NCBI GenBank assembly: GCA_026168455.1
Contig: CM047431.1
Coordinates: 44,581,466 to 44,645,465, forward strand
DNA from: Theocolax elegans
Lineage: Eukaryota > Arthropoda > Insecta > Hymenoptera > Cerocephalidae
Length of the DNA stretch: 64,000 nucleotides
Direction: 5' to 3'
The position numbers and the translations under genes are program-made. Numbering within the stretch: the first letter of the stretch is position 1; every line of letters begins with the position of its first letter. This document shows, in pieces, positions 47,037 to 60,260 of this stretch. The notes beneath the pieces are model-generated. The model made no database searches. It saw nothing but the letters and a program-made list of their open reading frames with translations, and was not told the DNA's origin.

Positions 47037-48139
47037 TTTATAAATAATTTAATTAAAAATTTTAATTAAAAGTTAAACATATTAATACAGTTTTTAATAT
47101 TTAAAAAATCAGAAATATTTTAAGTCATTGTATAACAAAATATTAATTATATTTGCAATCAATTATTTATTTTTTTTTTAATCTTAGTTAAGGATTATTC
47201 TCTACAAATATATCAAATTCTACACAAAATTACAGGTTTATCGAGAATTGTATAATTTTCTGTGTATTCAGCGTTACCCACACAAGAAGTAAATGTTTCG
47301 ACAAATGTTAATTTTTTAATTTTTCTTTGTATAAATTTATGATGTAAGTCATTACGTTCAATAAAACATTTGCGAAAAATAAAATAAATTTTAGGTTTAA
47401 CTTTTTTCTCCTATTTTTGACGGACACTAAAAATAATGAACAATTTGTTGTTATTCTGCCAAAACTTTTTAATCTATTTAATTATCAAGGATATTGCCAT
47501 TCAATAAATTGTTAATTGAAAAATCATTATCAAAGTAAAAAAGTTTCCAAAAATGTTTCAACAAAACTGTAAATAAAATAACAGTCCGAACTAAAGTTTA
47601 TAAACATCTCAATCCCCGCTAAGAAGATCATTATTACGTAATGAAAAGTAAATACTATCTCGAAGAATAAAAATTGTAAAGAGAAAAAGGTCGGCAAATC
47701 GTTGGTTCACTTTTCAATCGAGTAAATCTGAAGATAACCAAAGAAACTAAAGATCCCATGGTTTTCCTCCCGCGCGTGTCAAGAGGCGGATATCTCGCGC
47801 GTCCGGTCGGTTTTTCCTTGACTTCCGCGATTATAACCCCTAAGGCCCTCGAGAGATATACATTTTTTTGGATGCAAGCTCCCGAATTTTCCTGACGATT
47901 CCCACGCTCGAGGCGAAACCGCGATCGGTTGTAAAACGAGTTAAATTGATTTCGAACACGCCCTAACGCTTCTTCTTAACCTTTCTTCCTCTTCTTTTTT
48001 TTCCATTAAGTAGAGATATCCCTTCGATGGAAATCGCTAATAAATCGAATATTACAGCTCAGGAAATGGTTAATTTTGTTACGTCTTCTTCTTCATCTTC
48101 TTCTTCTTCGGTATACCGATTTCGTTTTTTGGTTTTGCG

Positions 48140-50435
48140 TTTGTGGATTCTTACGTTTTTGTCGAGAGATGCCGGTTTGTTGCTAGGAATTGCTTTAATA
48201 ACGACGTAAGGTCGTCATTAGAAACTTGAGTAGGATATTTAATTTTTTTTTATTTTGGTTAAACATAGTTATTGTTTTTTGTATTATTTTTGCATTATGC
48301 ATATTGTACTGTGCATTGTACGCGTACAGAAAAAAGATAACATCGTTTAAAAAAACTTGTAAACGCAAAAGCCGGAGTTTAATCTTACAAGGGTATTGTC
48401 ATACCGTTGGAATACTGGCCGCATCGTATAATTTACTATATAAAAATACCTATATGTTATTAATTACAAAATACAATAACTTTATCTACGTTTAGTAGAA
48501 ATATGGCAATTTTAAATTGTTTGAGGTTAGAAATAGCCATATTTAGCCATTTTCTATCGATCATTTAGAAATGCCTAGTTTTTACTTTAAAAATCGTTTC
48601 AATTTCTACTATAGAGTGGCTTTCTATCACAAGTAAGCTATTAATTAATTTCCAAGGAAAAATATCCATTCGATTCCAGTCTTAATAGAAAACTCAGATT
48701 AAATAGAAGTGATCTGAGAAAAATACTCTGATATACGTCAATTCGTGCCAAAATTATAGCTAAAATAAAATATATTAGGAATTTTATCAAAACTTAAGCT
48801 TAAAATTTTGATTAATTACGAAATGAAAAATGTATCATTTATACTGTATTATTGTTATAATTTTGTAATGTACTAAAATATTTAAGCTTAGTTTGTCGAA
48901 TCGTATTTACGTAATCTAAATTTACTTTTAAAATAAAATTGGCATAGCCATTTAATGTATGTATAGTACTGATTTTCTTTCAAAATTATTCTTCAATTGT
49001 TCTCAACACTTTGAGCATGAGTTTATAAATTATTTTATCGCTGCCCCCACAATGTTTGCACCGCAATTGTATAAGTCGATAAATAAAAGACAACTTTAAG
49101 ATAATTGGCACGGGCTTTAACATAATGGTCGATACGTTTTTGGTGCATATATTAATGGTGCATTTAAAATATACGTTTGCAAATTCATGGATAAATAAAT
49201 TTTTCAGTGTACATGATTTGAGTATCCCAAAATTACGATAAAACAAATATATGTTTTTCAAAATAAAATGTTGCCATTCCAGTTATAGTGTGTATGTATT
49301 AAAATCAAACGGCACTATAGTTTTGTCAACTCAAATACCAACATGGTAAACAAACTGAGTGGAAAAAGGTCAAAACATTGTGACCGATGCACCGCACCAA
49401 TACGCGTCGTAAGATTCACCCAGAAACCCAGAATCGAAAACTGAAACGAATCGTGTTCAAGTAGCGAAGAATGTATACAAAAGAGAATGAGATTCAGGTG
49501 AAACGTCACCTAATACCTGTAAGAAATTTGATCTTGCAAAGATTTTGCGATGTCGGTAGGCGATAAACCTCATGGGGTTTTAATACGACTTGACTTTCGT
49601 AGGAGGAGCGCAAGATCCACGAAGGGATCCACAGAGAGAGGGAGAGAGACAGAGGTGGGTGACCGCGATTGCGCGTTTATATACATTTGGTATAGGCAAT
49701 TACGCGACGGGGCGGAGGCTCGACCTTTCTCCTCCTTTTTTTTTCAATATGCACTCTCGATTAATTATATATATACGTGCTTGGTTATTTTCGAATATCG
49801 ATCTTAATCGCTGCTTTTCTTTTACTTGTCGATTTATTTATTTTCTCTTCAGTATCACGATTATTAATTGACATACGGAGTGTAAATGCTTACTCCCTTT
49901 TTTCATACATTGCAAAGAGAATTAGAAAAATCATTCGCGTCGATAGAGACAGCGGTAAAAATAAAGTGATATTTACGTATACAGAGAGATGGAGATGGAG
50001 ATAGAGAGAGAGAGAGAAAGGGAGAGGGAGAGAGTTCGACCGATATCCCACGAACCGAAAACGATTGTCGAGAAGACAAAAACCTGGCCGAGGGCAAGAA
50101 GCGAGTCGAGGAGAATTATCGCAATAACCATTAGGAACCTACCAAGAGTAGTGAGAAATTTTCAGCCGCGTGCCGCGCAGTTAAACTTGGCGCCGATTAT
50201 TTGCTCTTGCTCAGCTAACAAAAAAAGTCAACTATATTGAGGTATAAACTCGACTCTACTCTACTTCTTCTTCTTCTTCTTGGGGTGTTTATTTTTTTCA
50301 CTTTCTATATCCCTCCTCGATTCCCAACCAAGTGTGAATTTTCAACCGGTCCATTGGTTCGCAAATTTTTCGACTATTATTCTTTCGATCGTTCCAATTC
50401 ATATTTAACTATTTGCTTTTTAGCTTTTCAACTAG
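48140..50435. other. Non-coding stretch
   Basis: An 89-codon plus-strand frame at 48226-48495 has a hydrophobic N-terminal segment (FFLFWLNIVIVFCIIFALCI) followed by basic residues. It has no recognised homology and may be chance in AT-rich DNA. A GC-balanced patch lies at 49360-49700, and GA runs at 49988-50034. CTT repeats lie at 50262-50281. No gene is called. Confidence 0.5.
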
Positions 50436-51275
50436 CAAGGAGAGTACCTCAATTCTGGCAAACGGATCTTTACGATAGATATAAACCAAATAATGAAAAA
50501 TGTCGCCAAAAAACCCTTGACTATGGTTGCTTATAACTCGGAAACAAACAAAGACAAATATTCAAGACCAAAGTTCGAAAGAAAGCTCAAATTAAGTAGT
50601 TAAGATCTAATAAAAAAGAAACTCAAATATCTTGATCTGGTCTAAAGTTATTTATTTTTCTTTTTTCCATAACTTTAAACCAAATCAAGATATTTGTACC
50701 TTTTTTATATCCAATCTACTTGATCTCATCATTCTTCCCAATTTGGTCTTAAGGAGATGTGATACCCAAATTGCAGTAACCTACTTCTAAAATCCCAAAA
50801 ATTTTAAATATTAATGAGATTAAAAATCTGAAAAAATTCATAGATAATGTTGGAAGCAAATAGAATATCGTTACAGAGCGATTAGTTGTAAAATTGATCT
50901 TTGCGGCTGCTCAAAAATCTCGATCATTTCGTGATAAAAAATTCACATGTACTGTTCGAAGCAGTTAAAAAAGCGTTACAGAGAGATTTTTTGAAAAAAG
51001 TCGACCCATTCTTAAATATAAAATAAATAAAGATTCCATCTTTTTAGTTTAACATCCCCTTAAGTATTTATCTTTATTTATTTTTGAGTTATGTTATAAG
51101 CGATCAAAGTCAAGGATTTTTTCAACGAGATATTTCGTTATTTGCTTGTATCCATCGTAAAAAAGAGCGTGACAGTCTAAAACTGTGGGTTTCTTTATAT
51201 TTTTATAGTAATAAACATATCCTATAGAGTTTGGTAAAGATCCGTTTCTCGGAGTTGAGGTAATCTCCTTGTCGG
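50436..51275. mobile_element. Inverted-repeat element, CAAGGAG family, copy 2 (interrupted)
   Basis: The left arm (GCAAGGAGAGTACCTCAATT, then AACGGATCTTTACGATAG) pairs with the right arm, which in reverse complement reads ACAAGGAGATTACCTCAACT, then AACGGATCTTTACCAAAC. It is related to 21629-22763. The arms also share CCTTGACT, TTATAAC and AAGACAAATATTCAAG / AAGATAAATACTTAAG. An inner hairpin (AAATATCTTGATCTGGTC against GACCAAATCAAGATATTT-like) lies at 50626-50700. A TTAA-type element is inserted in the right arm. Confidence 0.7.
50749..51063 (+). mobile_element. TTAA-bounded MITE, copy D, nested in the CAAGGAG element
   Basis: TTAA at 50749-50752 and 51060-51063 flank 307 bp with ends GGAGATGTGATAC and, reversed, GGGGATGTTAAAC. 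The opposite arm of the host element reads, in reverse complement, TTTGGTCTTGAATATTTGTC where the filled arm reads TTTGGTC, TTAA, insert, TTAA, GTATTTATC. The host arm thus provides the near-empty site. The interior shares AAAATTGATCTTTGCGGCTG with copy C. No coding capacity. Confidence 0.75.
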
Positions 51276-52180
51276 TAAACTTGTTTCGTATATATTTTCT
51301 TGTATTTGATATGATTTCAGTGTTCATTGGCAAAAGTCATGAGGAAAACCTGGTAGAAATCAAGCGATATTTCGGTCGAATATTAGGGATTAGGCGCAGT
51401 CAACATTTTTTAATATAAAAACGAACTACTCAGTGACCAGTAAATAACAAGTTTCCAGACAAAAATTTTATGTAAACAATTTGTCTTCTACTACACGGGA
51501 AAGAAATTCCAGTAAAAATGACAATGATATTGCGTAATCGAGGTACAGGCTTGACAAATTATATAAATTTATTATTTTTTATAATAAAATGTCACATATT
51601 TATTAATATTTTCTATTAACATTTTTTTTCAATCAGTCATCAACTTTTTATCACTATACATATAAAAAAGCAATGAAAAAGTTAGTATTTCTTAATAATG
51701 TATCTATATGGATTTCTTACTTGATCTATTATTTAGATGGTTCTCCAATTTTTTTATATCCGATTATTTATTTTTATACATAATTTATTGTTTATTATTT
51801 ATATTATAAATTAAGAAATTGAGTATAAAGTGGTAAATTTATTTGAATTATTATTAATATTTTGATATACACGTTTACTTGTTAACATATAATTAAAAGT
51901 TCAAACGAATTCTAACTCTCACACGCTGTTATGGTTCGGAAGACCTCATATGTTTCAAAATCACGCTATCGATTAAAGATAAAAAAAAATTATTTGGAAA
52001 TATGGATCAAATTTTCCTATTTGCAAAAAATAAATAAATAACAGATTAATTAAAAGAAAATAAGTTTATGGAAATCGTGCATATATTAAATAAAATAATT
52101 ATCAATAATCTCAAAAATTAAAGTAAGGAGAAAGATCTATATACGGTGAATAAGAGCAACCAGCATACGTACATTCAATT
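51276..52180. other. Non-coding AT-rich stretch
   Basis: No gene or element was recognised. Confidence 0.5.
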
Positions 52181-52229
52181 TGACTCTGAAAGAAGAAGAA
52201 AAAAAAAAGAAAAGAAAGGAGGATAAAAG

Positions 52230-52400
52230 ATATAAGCGAGATGCGCAACAGTACGTACGTGAGGAGGAGGAGAGCGGTAGCGTCGTTTAATGGGGTTGTA
52301 GCCTCTCGCTAAGCCGCGTATAATTAAAAAGGGAAAACGATCCGAGCCGAATCAGCATTTATTGATCCTTGAACCGATTTCACGGTGTGGATCCAACTCT
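52230..52400. promoter_or_regulatory. Candidate regulatory island
   Basis: Non-repetitive block with GCGGTAGCGTCGTTTAATGG, TAAGCCGCGTATAATTAAAA and GCATTTATTGATCC. No reading frame of note. Inferred from composition only. Confidence 0.2.
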
Positions 52401-55330
52401 CATCCGGCAGGTGAAACGATACTATATATACCCGTTTACCTTACACACCAGATCAATGCGCCTTTACAGACGTGCATATGCGCACACATGTATGTGCGTA
52501 TACATCATATTAAACGATAACACGTTAGACAAATCGATCGATCTATCAATTTTTGTTTAATTCCGGACGTTCTTACAGCACCAAGATGTAAATTTTGTTG
52601 ATAATTTTTTAACTGTTACTTTTAATTGCGTTATTAAAAAATCCGGCAAAAAACTCGATGTTGAGAAAGGAAAAAATATATAGATAATTCTTCGATTAAA
52701 TTTGATTTCGTGCACAACGATAATCGTAGTAAAATAATAAAAAAAAAGGGAAAGCAATTTAATGAAATCACAAAATCGATAATAAACTTTGGGTGTATAT
52801 ACCTCTAGACATTGATTTTTATTCTATATAAATATGCATCAACTTCTAAATACAATCTTCGTGTAACAATAATAATGATAATAATAATAGGTAAACTAAT
52901 TTTCATAAGTATAATTACGTACTGTTCCGTACGTGCATACTAATAAACTTAATCCTACACTTAACTCGATAAAAATAATATACAATGTTTCGAAAAAAAG
53001 ATAAAATGGGTGTATATATATAATTATAATGAAGTAGTTATATGTACACACATAAAATGTTTAACCGTTCACGATAAAATATAAATTAACGAGTACGAAT
53101 ATAACTAACTATAAGTTGGTAACTATATAGATTCAAAGTTTCTTAAGTATATATAAAAATGTTCGTGATCGGTAAGTTATAAAACAATGATAATTTATTT
53201 ACGCGGAGAGTATGATCACTATATAAAAGTTCTAGCGACAGTTACCGTAAAAATTACAGTGAAAAACTGTAATCGCGTTGCGTAAAGAACGGACATGTAC
53301 ATTTTACAAGACAACACAGTAGAAATATGACTACTCTGTCTCCGCAATATTTGTTTTTTTTATGTACATCCAATTTATTTTAATATTCGTTTAAATGATT
53401 TTTTGAACAAAAGTATATTTAATAAATTGTGCTAAAAATGTCGAAATTTTTTATAGGGTGCAGCGATACATTTTATAACTCAATGGTTCGATAATATCTA
53501 AATTTACTTTCATTTAAATCAATATAAGTATTTTAAAAATCACAAATATGTCATTTTATAATAATAAAAAATTAATATCATGCTCGTTTTAGTTGATTAT
53601 TTTGATTTGTAATTGTTACACGTTTCGAAAGTAAAGTATATACTATAACTATAATTACGCGTGATCTCTGAACAATTACAAAGACAACATTGTAGAATTT
53701 CTAGTGGTTATATATTTGTAGACAAAATTTTCAATCTTTTTATTTGCTTTGCTTTGTTTTTATTTTATATCGGTAAATTGTTCGTTGTGTACATATTAAT
53801 AATAAATTAAATATAAATACAATAAAGCTTCTGACTGATCGGCATTCTTAAAACAAGAAATAGGAATTTTTTTTATTCGTTTGACTTATTAATACAAAAT
53901 TAAATATATTTAAGAGCTAAATTTGAGAGTTGCGCGCGTAATTACAATTTTCAGAAAATGGAAATAAAATTTATAGTTCTTTATCAACCTTATATAGATT
54001 TTACTATAATTACATACATCTTTCGTAAATAATTTCTACCTAACATATTGTATAAATTTACTTGGTTTATAACAATTGTATTAAAACCAAATATTTAAAA
54101 AAACAGAAAAAATCATTGTACTCAAATCTTCAATCGTATTAAATATTAGTATAAAAATATAAGTATTTAAAAATCGACGTACAAGACTGCAATAGTTGGA
54201 TAATGTACAAAAACGTGACTACGGTACTGGGACACCGGTGGGATCCAATAATTGAACTATGTTACAATGCGTGTTCAAGTACAGAATGAAGGTATATGGT
54301 TAACGTGCACAATAATTTTCGTAAAATCGTGCCTCTGACTTAACCTCAAAATGTTCTGATGTTAATTATATGAAAATTATGAGTTAAATTAACATTACTT
54401 AGATACAATTGCTAAAAAGTTTATATCATCAACAATCTGAATATTTCGATATTGTTATCACATTGCTGTCGTAGTATCGATTCTAATTTTTAGTTATATA
54501 ATTAAAGTATACTCTTTATTATATTTTATTAAGGCAAACACGTTTTTATTCCTAACAATTTATGTAAAAATAAGAAAAGAAAACGTTTAATTTCTTAACG
54601 ATTAAATTGTCCGGGATAACTGGATGAGACATTTAAATCACATCCACTGATATAGATAGGGCACGAAAAGTTTGCCAAGTTATAATGAAAATTACGTATA
54701 TAGGTATATATATGTATACGTATATGTAGCTCGTGAGAGATAAAAAGAAGGCTCGTAATCGTTACTATGACTAAATATAGAACAATTGTCCAATATTACG
54801 TGGAACCGAGAGGTTTATTAGTTTGGAATATCAGGCACACTGCCAAAACCAATTGCAGGTAATTTTAACTCGAGTTACATTTTCTTCCGTAATTGAAGGG
54901 GCATGCACCGCGTAAAATAACTTTTATCGTTTATTCCGCTCGACGCGTCATATTTTTATCTCTTAAATTATCCTCTTTTTGATATCTTATTATTTTCCAA
55001 TCGATATATATATACACATTCGGTAAAATTAACGATTCAAAGAAATATTATTTATTCCACGTATATTTTATACGGTTACGCACTCACCGCGCTGATAAAT
55101 CAGTTTTTCCTTATTTTTCGATAAAAGACGATTAGAGGCGCATTTGATTGTTTTGTTCTTTAAGAAAAACGACGTACAATCGAGTGACACGCGATTGCAA
55201 CAAAATAAGTTATAGCTCATCACGTTAATTTTACTCCATCCCTATATACATATATACACGGCGCATACGCGTTCATTAATACATCATCGTTGGTTTAACA
55301 ACATTTCGAAGAGACGCCAAGTTAAAAATC
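52401..55330. other. Non-coding AT-rich stretch
   Basis: No exon, repeat family or motif cluster was recognised in nearly 3 kb. Base composition is strongly AT-rich, with scattered TATATA tracts. Confidence 0.5.
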
Positions 55331-56920
55331 TACAACCCCCTCGTAAAAGCGAAGGGTGTATATATACGTATAATCCTATATCTATGTATATGAAACTCAT
55401 CTACCCTCCCCCGTAAATATACTTCGCGTCTGATGATATATAAGTCCGACGCTCGTGGAAGTAAAAAGAAGGAAGAAGACGAAGGAAGAAAGAAAAGATA
55501 GAGGAAGAAACGAAAGTCAAATATAAGGGACGATAAATCACAGAAGGAGGTGTAACCCTGCATTCGTACATTATATATGTATATATATAGATATATATAA
55601 AAAATGGGGTATGAGGAAAGGGGGTGGTTGTGAATATAGGGGTCGCCCATAGACCTTGATACGGGGTGGGGAGGTGAGTTTCAGTCGGTATCACTCGGTG
55701 CTCCGAAGTACCAGTCGGTGCTACGCAACCGGACATATATACTCGCGATCTCGCGTACCACCTCTGTCCCTGCACAACCTTTTTCCTTACCGCCCCCTCG
55801 GTTTATATTCCACTCCGCGTGTATTCCTTTTTTTTTTGTCTTTCTTTCGTGTTTTTTTCTTTTCGACCGATCGATTCCGAGCGCTCGCTCCTCTTACCGA
55901 GAAATACCGAATGGATATATACGCGACGAATTTATTTTTAACCGAGATTTTTAGACGGGTGACGTTTTACGTTTTTGTTACGTTTTACGTTGTTAACGTT
56001 CTTGACGTCCATTTCATAATTTATGAGTAATTATATCGTGTATATATATGTATGTATGTATGTATAGTTGTAATGCTTATGTACTCTAATCGTACGCTCG
56101 GAATTGATATTCATTATACGTTTTTTTTAAGGGGGGTGATTGACGAGTTCATAATTACGGGGTGGTAAATTAATTAACTACTGTATTTTTGGGCATTAGA
56201 AAATTAAAGATTTCGAGATTAGGCGACGATCGGAGTAGCTGATTGTGTGTTATGGATGTCGTCGATAAGTAAGTCGTTGTAGATATACCATTTTTTTTTT
56301 CATTTTCTTTTTTTCTTTTTTGAAGTTGAAGGAAGATTAATAAATATAATTATTATAAAGCGTAAACGTTCCCATTTACGGCCATTGTCGACCGTTTGAG
56401 AAATTGACCGTAATTTAAAATCGTTATGAAAAGGGTCACGATGAGAGTTGTTCTATTGAAACAAAATTGGCCATTTGTTAAAAGGAGTATACGATGGGAT
56501 CCTGTAAACGGCTCACTTTTCACTCGGTTACACAATCCAAGTCGACTCGAATTGTCATCGTAAAATCGAAAACCTACGAGTATTGACATTACCACCGCCC
56601 CTGCAATTACACCGAAAAAATGTCCATCCCGAAAATAAACCGCTTCTTCGTCAAAGTGCAAAAGAAGCAAAAGATAAAGGAAACTAAGAAGAAGGAAAGG
56701 AATCGTCGCGTTGAAGGAAATTACGCAACGCCATGTATATATACCTGTACAACCTGTATCTGTATATGTACCTACGTTATCGACGGAGCTCACGTGATCG
56801 TAATTACAGGAATACTCCGTGATTCCAGAGGCTCGCTATTAATATTCCGGCTACTATTTTTTTTTCTCCCTTGTTCCACGCGGCCCGAGGTCTTTAAAGA
56901 AAAGACTACCTTTTACACGT
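55331..56920. other. Non-coding stretch with overlapping low-complexity frames
   Basis: Frames of 106-146 codons occur on both strands at 55330-56030 and 56353-56970. They overlap one another, are rich in Phe/Ser/Tyr/Arg, and lack recognisable domains. Purine-rich and TATATA tracts explain their openness. None is called as a gene. Confidence 0.5.
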
Positions 56921-57225
56921 GTGGGTGGGTGGGTGCAGGGGTCTTGGATATTAGACTTATTAGAAGTTAGGGCGATATTTACGAGCGCGGAGGTGCGCGC
57001 TAATTTCATTTGGCGGGTGCGCCGATTCCCCTGGGTCCACTCTCCCTCTTCGTCCCTCTTCCTCTCTCTCTCTTCTCTCACTCCCTCTCTTTGTCTTTTT
57101 CCCTGGTTCGCCCCGTTTCTCGCTAATGAGAATGGGGCAGCGGCGGCGAGCAGCTGCTGCGCCCCTTCGAACATCGCCACCGCGAGCATTCGAAAACCAT
57201 CACCTGAAAAACTACGCCTCATCTC
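56921..57225. promoter_or_regulatory. GC-rich island
   Basis: This is one of the more GC-rich stretches in the window. GTGGGTGGGTGGGTGCAGGG is followed by GAGCGCGGAGGTGCGCGC, a CT-rich middle (57040-57110) and GGCAGCGGCGGCGAGCAGCT at 57136-57155. Both strands are open for over 100 codons (alanine-rich on both), as expected of GC-rich DNA. An alanine-rich coding exon cannot be excluded, but no splice borders or homology support one. Confidence 0.25.
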
Positions 57226-60060
57226 CCCTCCCTAACGCTTGACCACCAACGAATGTATCTGTATACGTCCTAGTTTCATCCATCTGTATACGTATATTTT
57301 CTTGTGTACGCGAATTTATGGGTTTATATATGATTTCCTAAAACTTTGAATTACGAGGATTTATACGTGATAATCGCTCAGGTATAATCTCTCCAAATAA
57401 TTGTGATCCGGACGTATATTTTCATCCTACGCTATAGGGTTTTGCGTAAAAAATATATATAGTTTTTTGACCTCGCGAAAAAAATCGTCGGGAATTCGTA
57501 AAATGCGTATCTATATAACATCAAAAAAGCTTTCTTCCGAAAGTTCGCAGCGTAATATTGATTTTAAAAATATGCGCGGAGATCCTTTTACAAACTTAAC
57601 CTTCAACTGCAGAATATAAGTTATTTGTGTAGTAAAACAACGTACTACGAGTTTATAGAGTAAAATTTATTTAACATATGTATATACTTTGACGTAATAT
57701 TTATGCGTATATACGTAGGATTGATTAAAAATTTTTGCTCAGCTCCATTAGAGTTCTTAATGTTATAGTTTGTACTTATTTCCCCGATTATTCAATTCAC
57801 GAGTTTGGAAAATATAGTAGCAACATCAGACGTTTCGCGAATAATTTTCCTGAACGTTTCTATATACACATACCTATATAGGTAATTATGAACATATCGT
57901 ACGGAGAACAATGACAGAAACGAGTATTAATGCTAGTTCGAATGACAAATGGTCAAAGTTAAAATAGTACAGTTGGTAATCAACTGACGGTTATTTTCAA
58001 CTCTATAAAAGACAAATCCGCGCAACTCGTAACAAAGTATACGCGCGTATACATAATATTTACGAAAGGATGAACGTTTAGAGTGAACCGTATAGCCCTC
58101 CTAATCACTCGCGTATATATAAGCATGTATAAGCCCATGCGTTGTATACCATCAACATTTACGTCCTCGAATCGAAATGCCTTAGGTTTGAAAAAGAGGC
58201 TACCTCGCGTGCTCGTTAATAGCTGTAACTGTCTGTAAGTAGGTGATTTTCATTGAATGCCAGAATTTCCAGTACAACCTTTTTTTTATTCTTACTTTTT
58301 TTTTCTTCTTCTCCGTTTTCTTTTTGTTTTGATGAAAAATAATAATCGATAAATTGCGGATTCTTTACCGGGCTCGTTAATGCTGGGTGGTATAAATATG
58401 CACGAGGTTACATACCATAATACACTAAATCGTTCATTATATATGGATATATTTATAATTATTTTTCAATTTTCGTTCATTTTTCTCCCTCGTCTTTACA
58501 TCTAACTTTCCTATCTATGCAAATTATGTAATTCCTCATTTCTTGGAATAACCGACGGTGAGCGGGTAGGAGGAGAGGGAGGACGCGAGAGTGTACTTAT
58601 GAGTAATCGAATTCATCTTTTACCCGTTTCAATTTGAATCTATACGTGGGAAATGCATCGAAACTTAAACGTTTGAATAACTTACACTTTGATTAATTAT
58701 CTTATTGCAATAATTGTACGGTGTGAAACGGTTATTTCTAACCTTAAAATATTTAAATATACGATCAATTTTCCAATAACACTGCTAATTTACGTATATA
58801 TTTTACCAAGTCAAAAATTAGTTATACCGTCACAATGTATCATTGTGTATAAATTTTAATATACTATTTATAACCATTATCATGAAAAATTTTTTCAAAA
58901 ACCTGAGCGCACGTAATTTATTAATGTATTTTGTATGATATTTTCTATAATATAAGCTTCTTGAACGATAAATATATAAATGCAGAGTTTATGCTTCCGC
59001 TATTTAGTAATCGTTCCATAGGACTTGTTTCTTCCGAATGCAGGTTTCATCTCGGGTTCGATGGTTTGATAAGGTGTATCAAAAATTTGTATTGTCTTCC
59101 AAAATTAAACGAAGTCAAGATAAATAAAGTTTGTAAAAAAAAAACTATAACATGTAATGACAAAAAAACTAAGAGGGATCGATCGTTGGAGGAATAGAAG
59201 GGAGAGAATAAAATCAGGCGGTGGCCTATTAAGTTCAATCAGAATTGGATCAAGAGAGACGATGATTAAGGTAATATGAAGGAACGATGTATCAGGCGTT
59301 ACAATCGCGAGAATATCGTCAAAATATGGAAATCGTTCGTGCGCACGACGATATAACGTGTTGTTGTTTTTCTCTTCGTTTATTCTTTCGTTCGCAAAGG
59401 AGAAAAATCGGGTGGGCGAAATTACCGGTAACCTTAAAATTCGGCGAGCTTAACTTCGAAACTCCCTGTTTATTGTTTCATGATTGCCGGTTCTTTTATA
59501 CATGGGCTATTTTTCGTTGTTTTTTTTTTTTCTTCTACTTTTATGGTACTTGTCACGCCACTACTCTTTAGTCGTAATAACAATTACCTCCGATATATAC
59601 TACTTAATATTTCGCGTAATTCGATATCTTATGTATAAAAGTTACCGATCTAATAAGTTAATTTCGCGATGAGGATAAGAATTAAAAAATCTAAAATATC
59701 CGTGATATAAGAGCGATATATGAATACGAAAGGAAATACGATGTCAACGATTACAGATCGATGATAACAGCTAATATATACAGAATCGTTATCAACGTGA
59801 CCTCCGAATCTCAGTGCATCCTCTTGATATTTAACTTTACGTATGTATATATGTGTGTATGTGTCTGTATATATATATGTATGAGGGAACGTCGTCAGAG
59901 AGGAGGATCGAGTATCGGGATGGTCGAGTCCGAGTATCGAGTTACCCGAGATACGAGGGCACACAACGTAAGTGTGTGTGAGGGCGCGCAAGGAACTGGA
60001 GCGACCGAGGCATACACACACGTGATATATAGGTATATATGTATGTATATATCTGTACGT
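57226..60060. other. Non-coding stretch
   Basis: AT-rich sequence with scattered TATATAC tracts and a GC-balanced short patch at 58550-58600. No gene or element was recognised. Confidence 0.5.
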
Positions 60061-60260
60061 ACACCGCAGACGTGTAATCTTCCTCTCAGCCTAGCCACTG
60101 GGCGGGATAATCATACGGTCGCGCGCCCACGCCGAGGATCGATCGCGAATTTTCGGATGCACCCTGTACTTGTTCCGCAACCGTATATGCAAATCCGCGG
60201 AAATGAAGGGCATACGCGGCCTTGGATGTGTGTAGACTCCAAACCGACGGGTAATCACTA
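60061..60260. promoter_or_regulatory. Candidate regulatory island with a POU octamer
   Basis: A unique block between microsatellites, with GCCACTGGGCGGGATAATC, CCACGCCGAGGATCGATCGC and a perfect octamer ATGCAAAT at 60187-60194. The long plus-strand frame that crosses it (59761-60363) runs through GT/TA repeats and is not credible. Confidence 0.25.

Larger units (their letters stand above)
46273..48139. repeat. Tandem duplication, unit 2 (1867 bp)
   Basis: This is the second copy of 44891-46272. It begins TAGGCCCAAACACCG in mid-SINE, directly after GGTTTTGCG, so the duplication junction is visible. The SINE's left flank in unit 1 and the end of the unit share TTGCG at the breakpoint. Unit 2 is longer because 526 bp (46511-47036) replace 41 bp (45129-45169) of unit 1. 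After 48139 the sequence continues into unique DNA. Confidence 0.9.
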
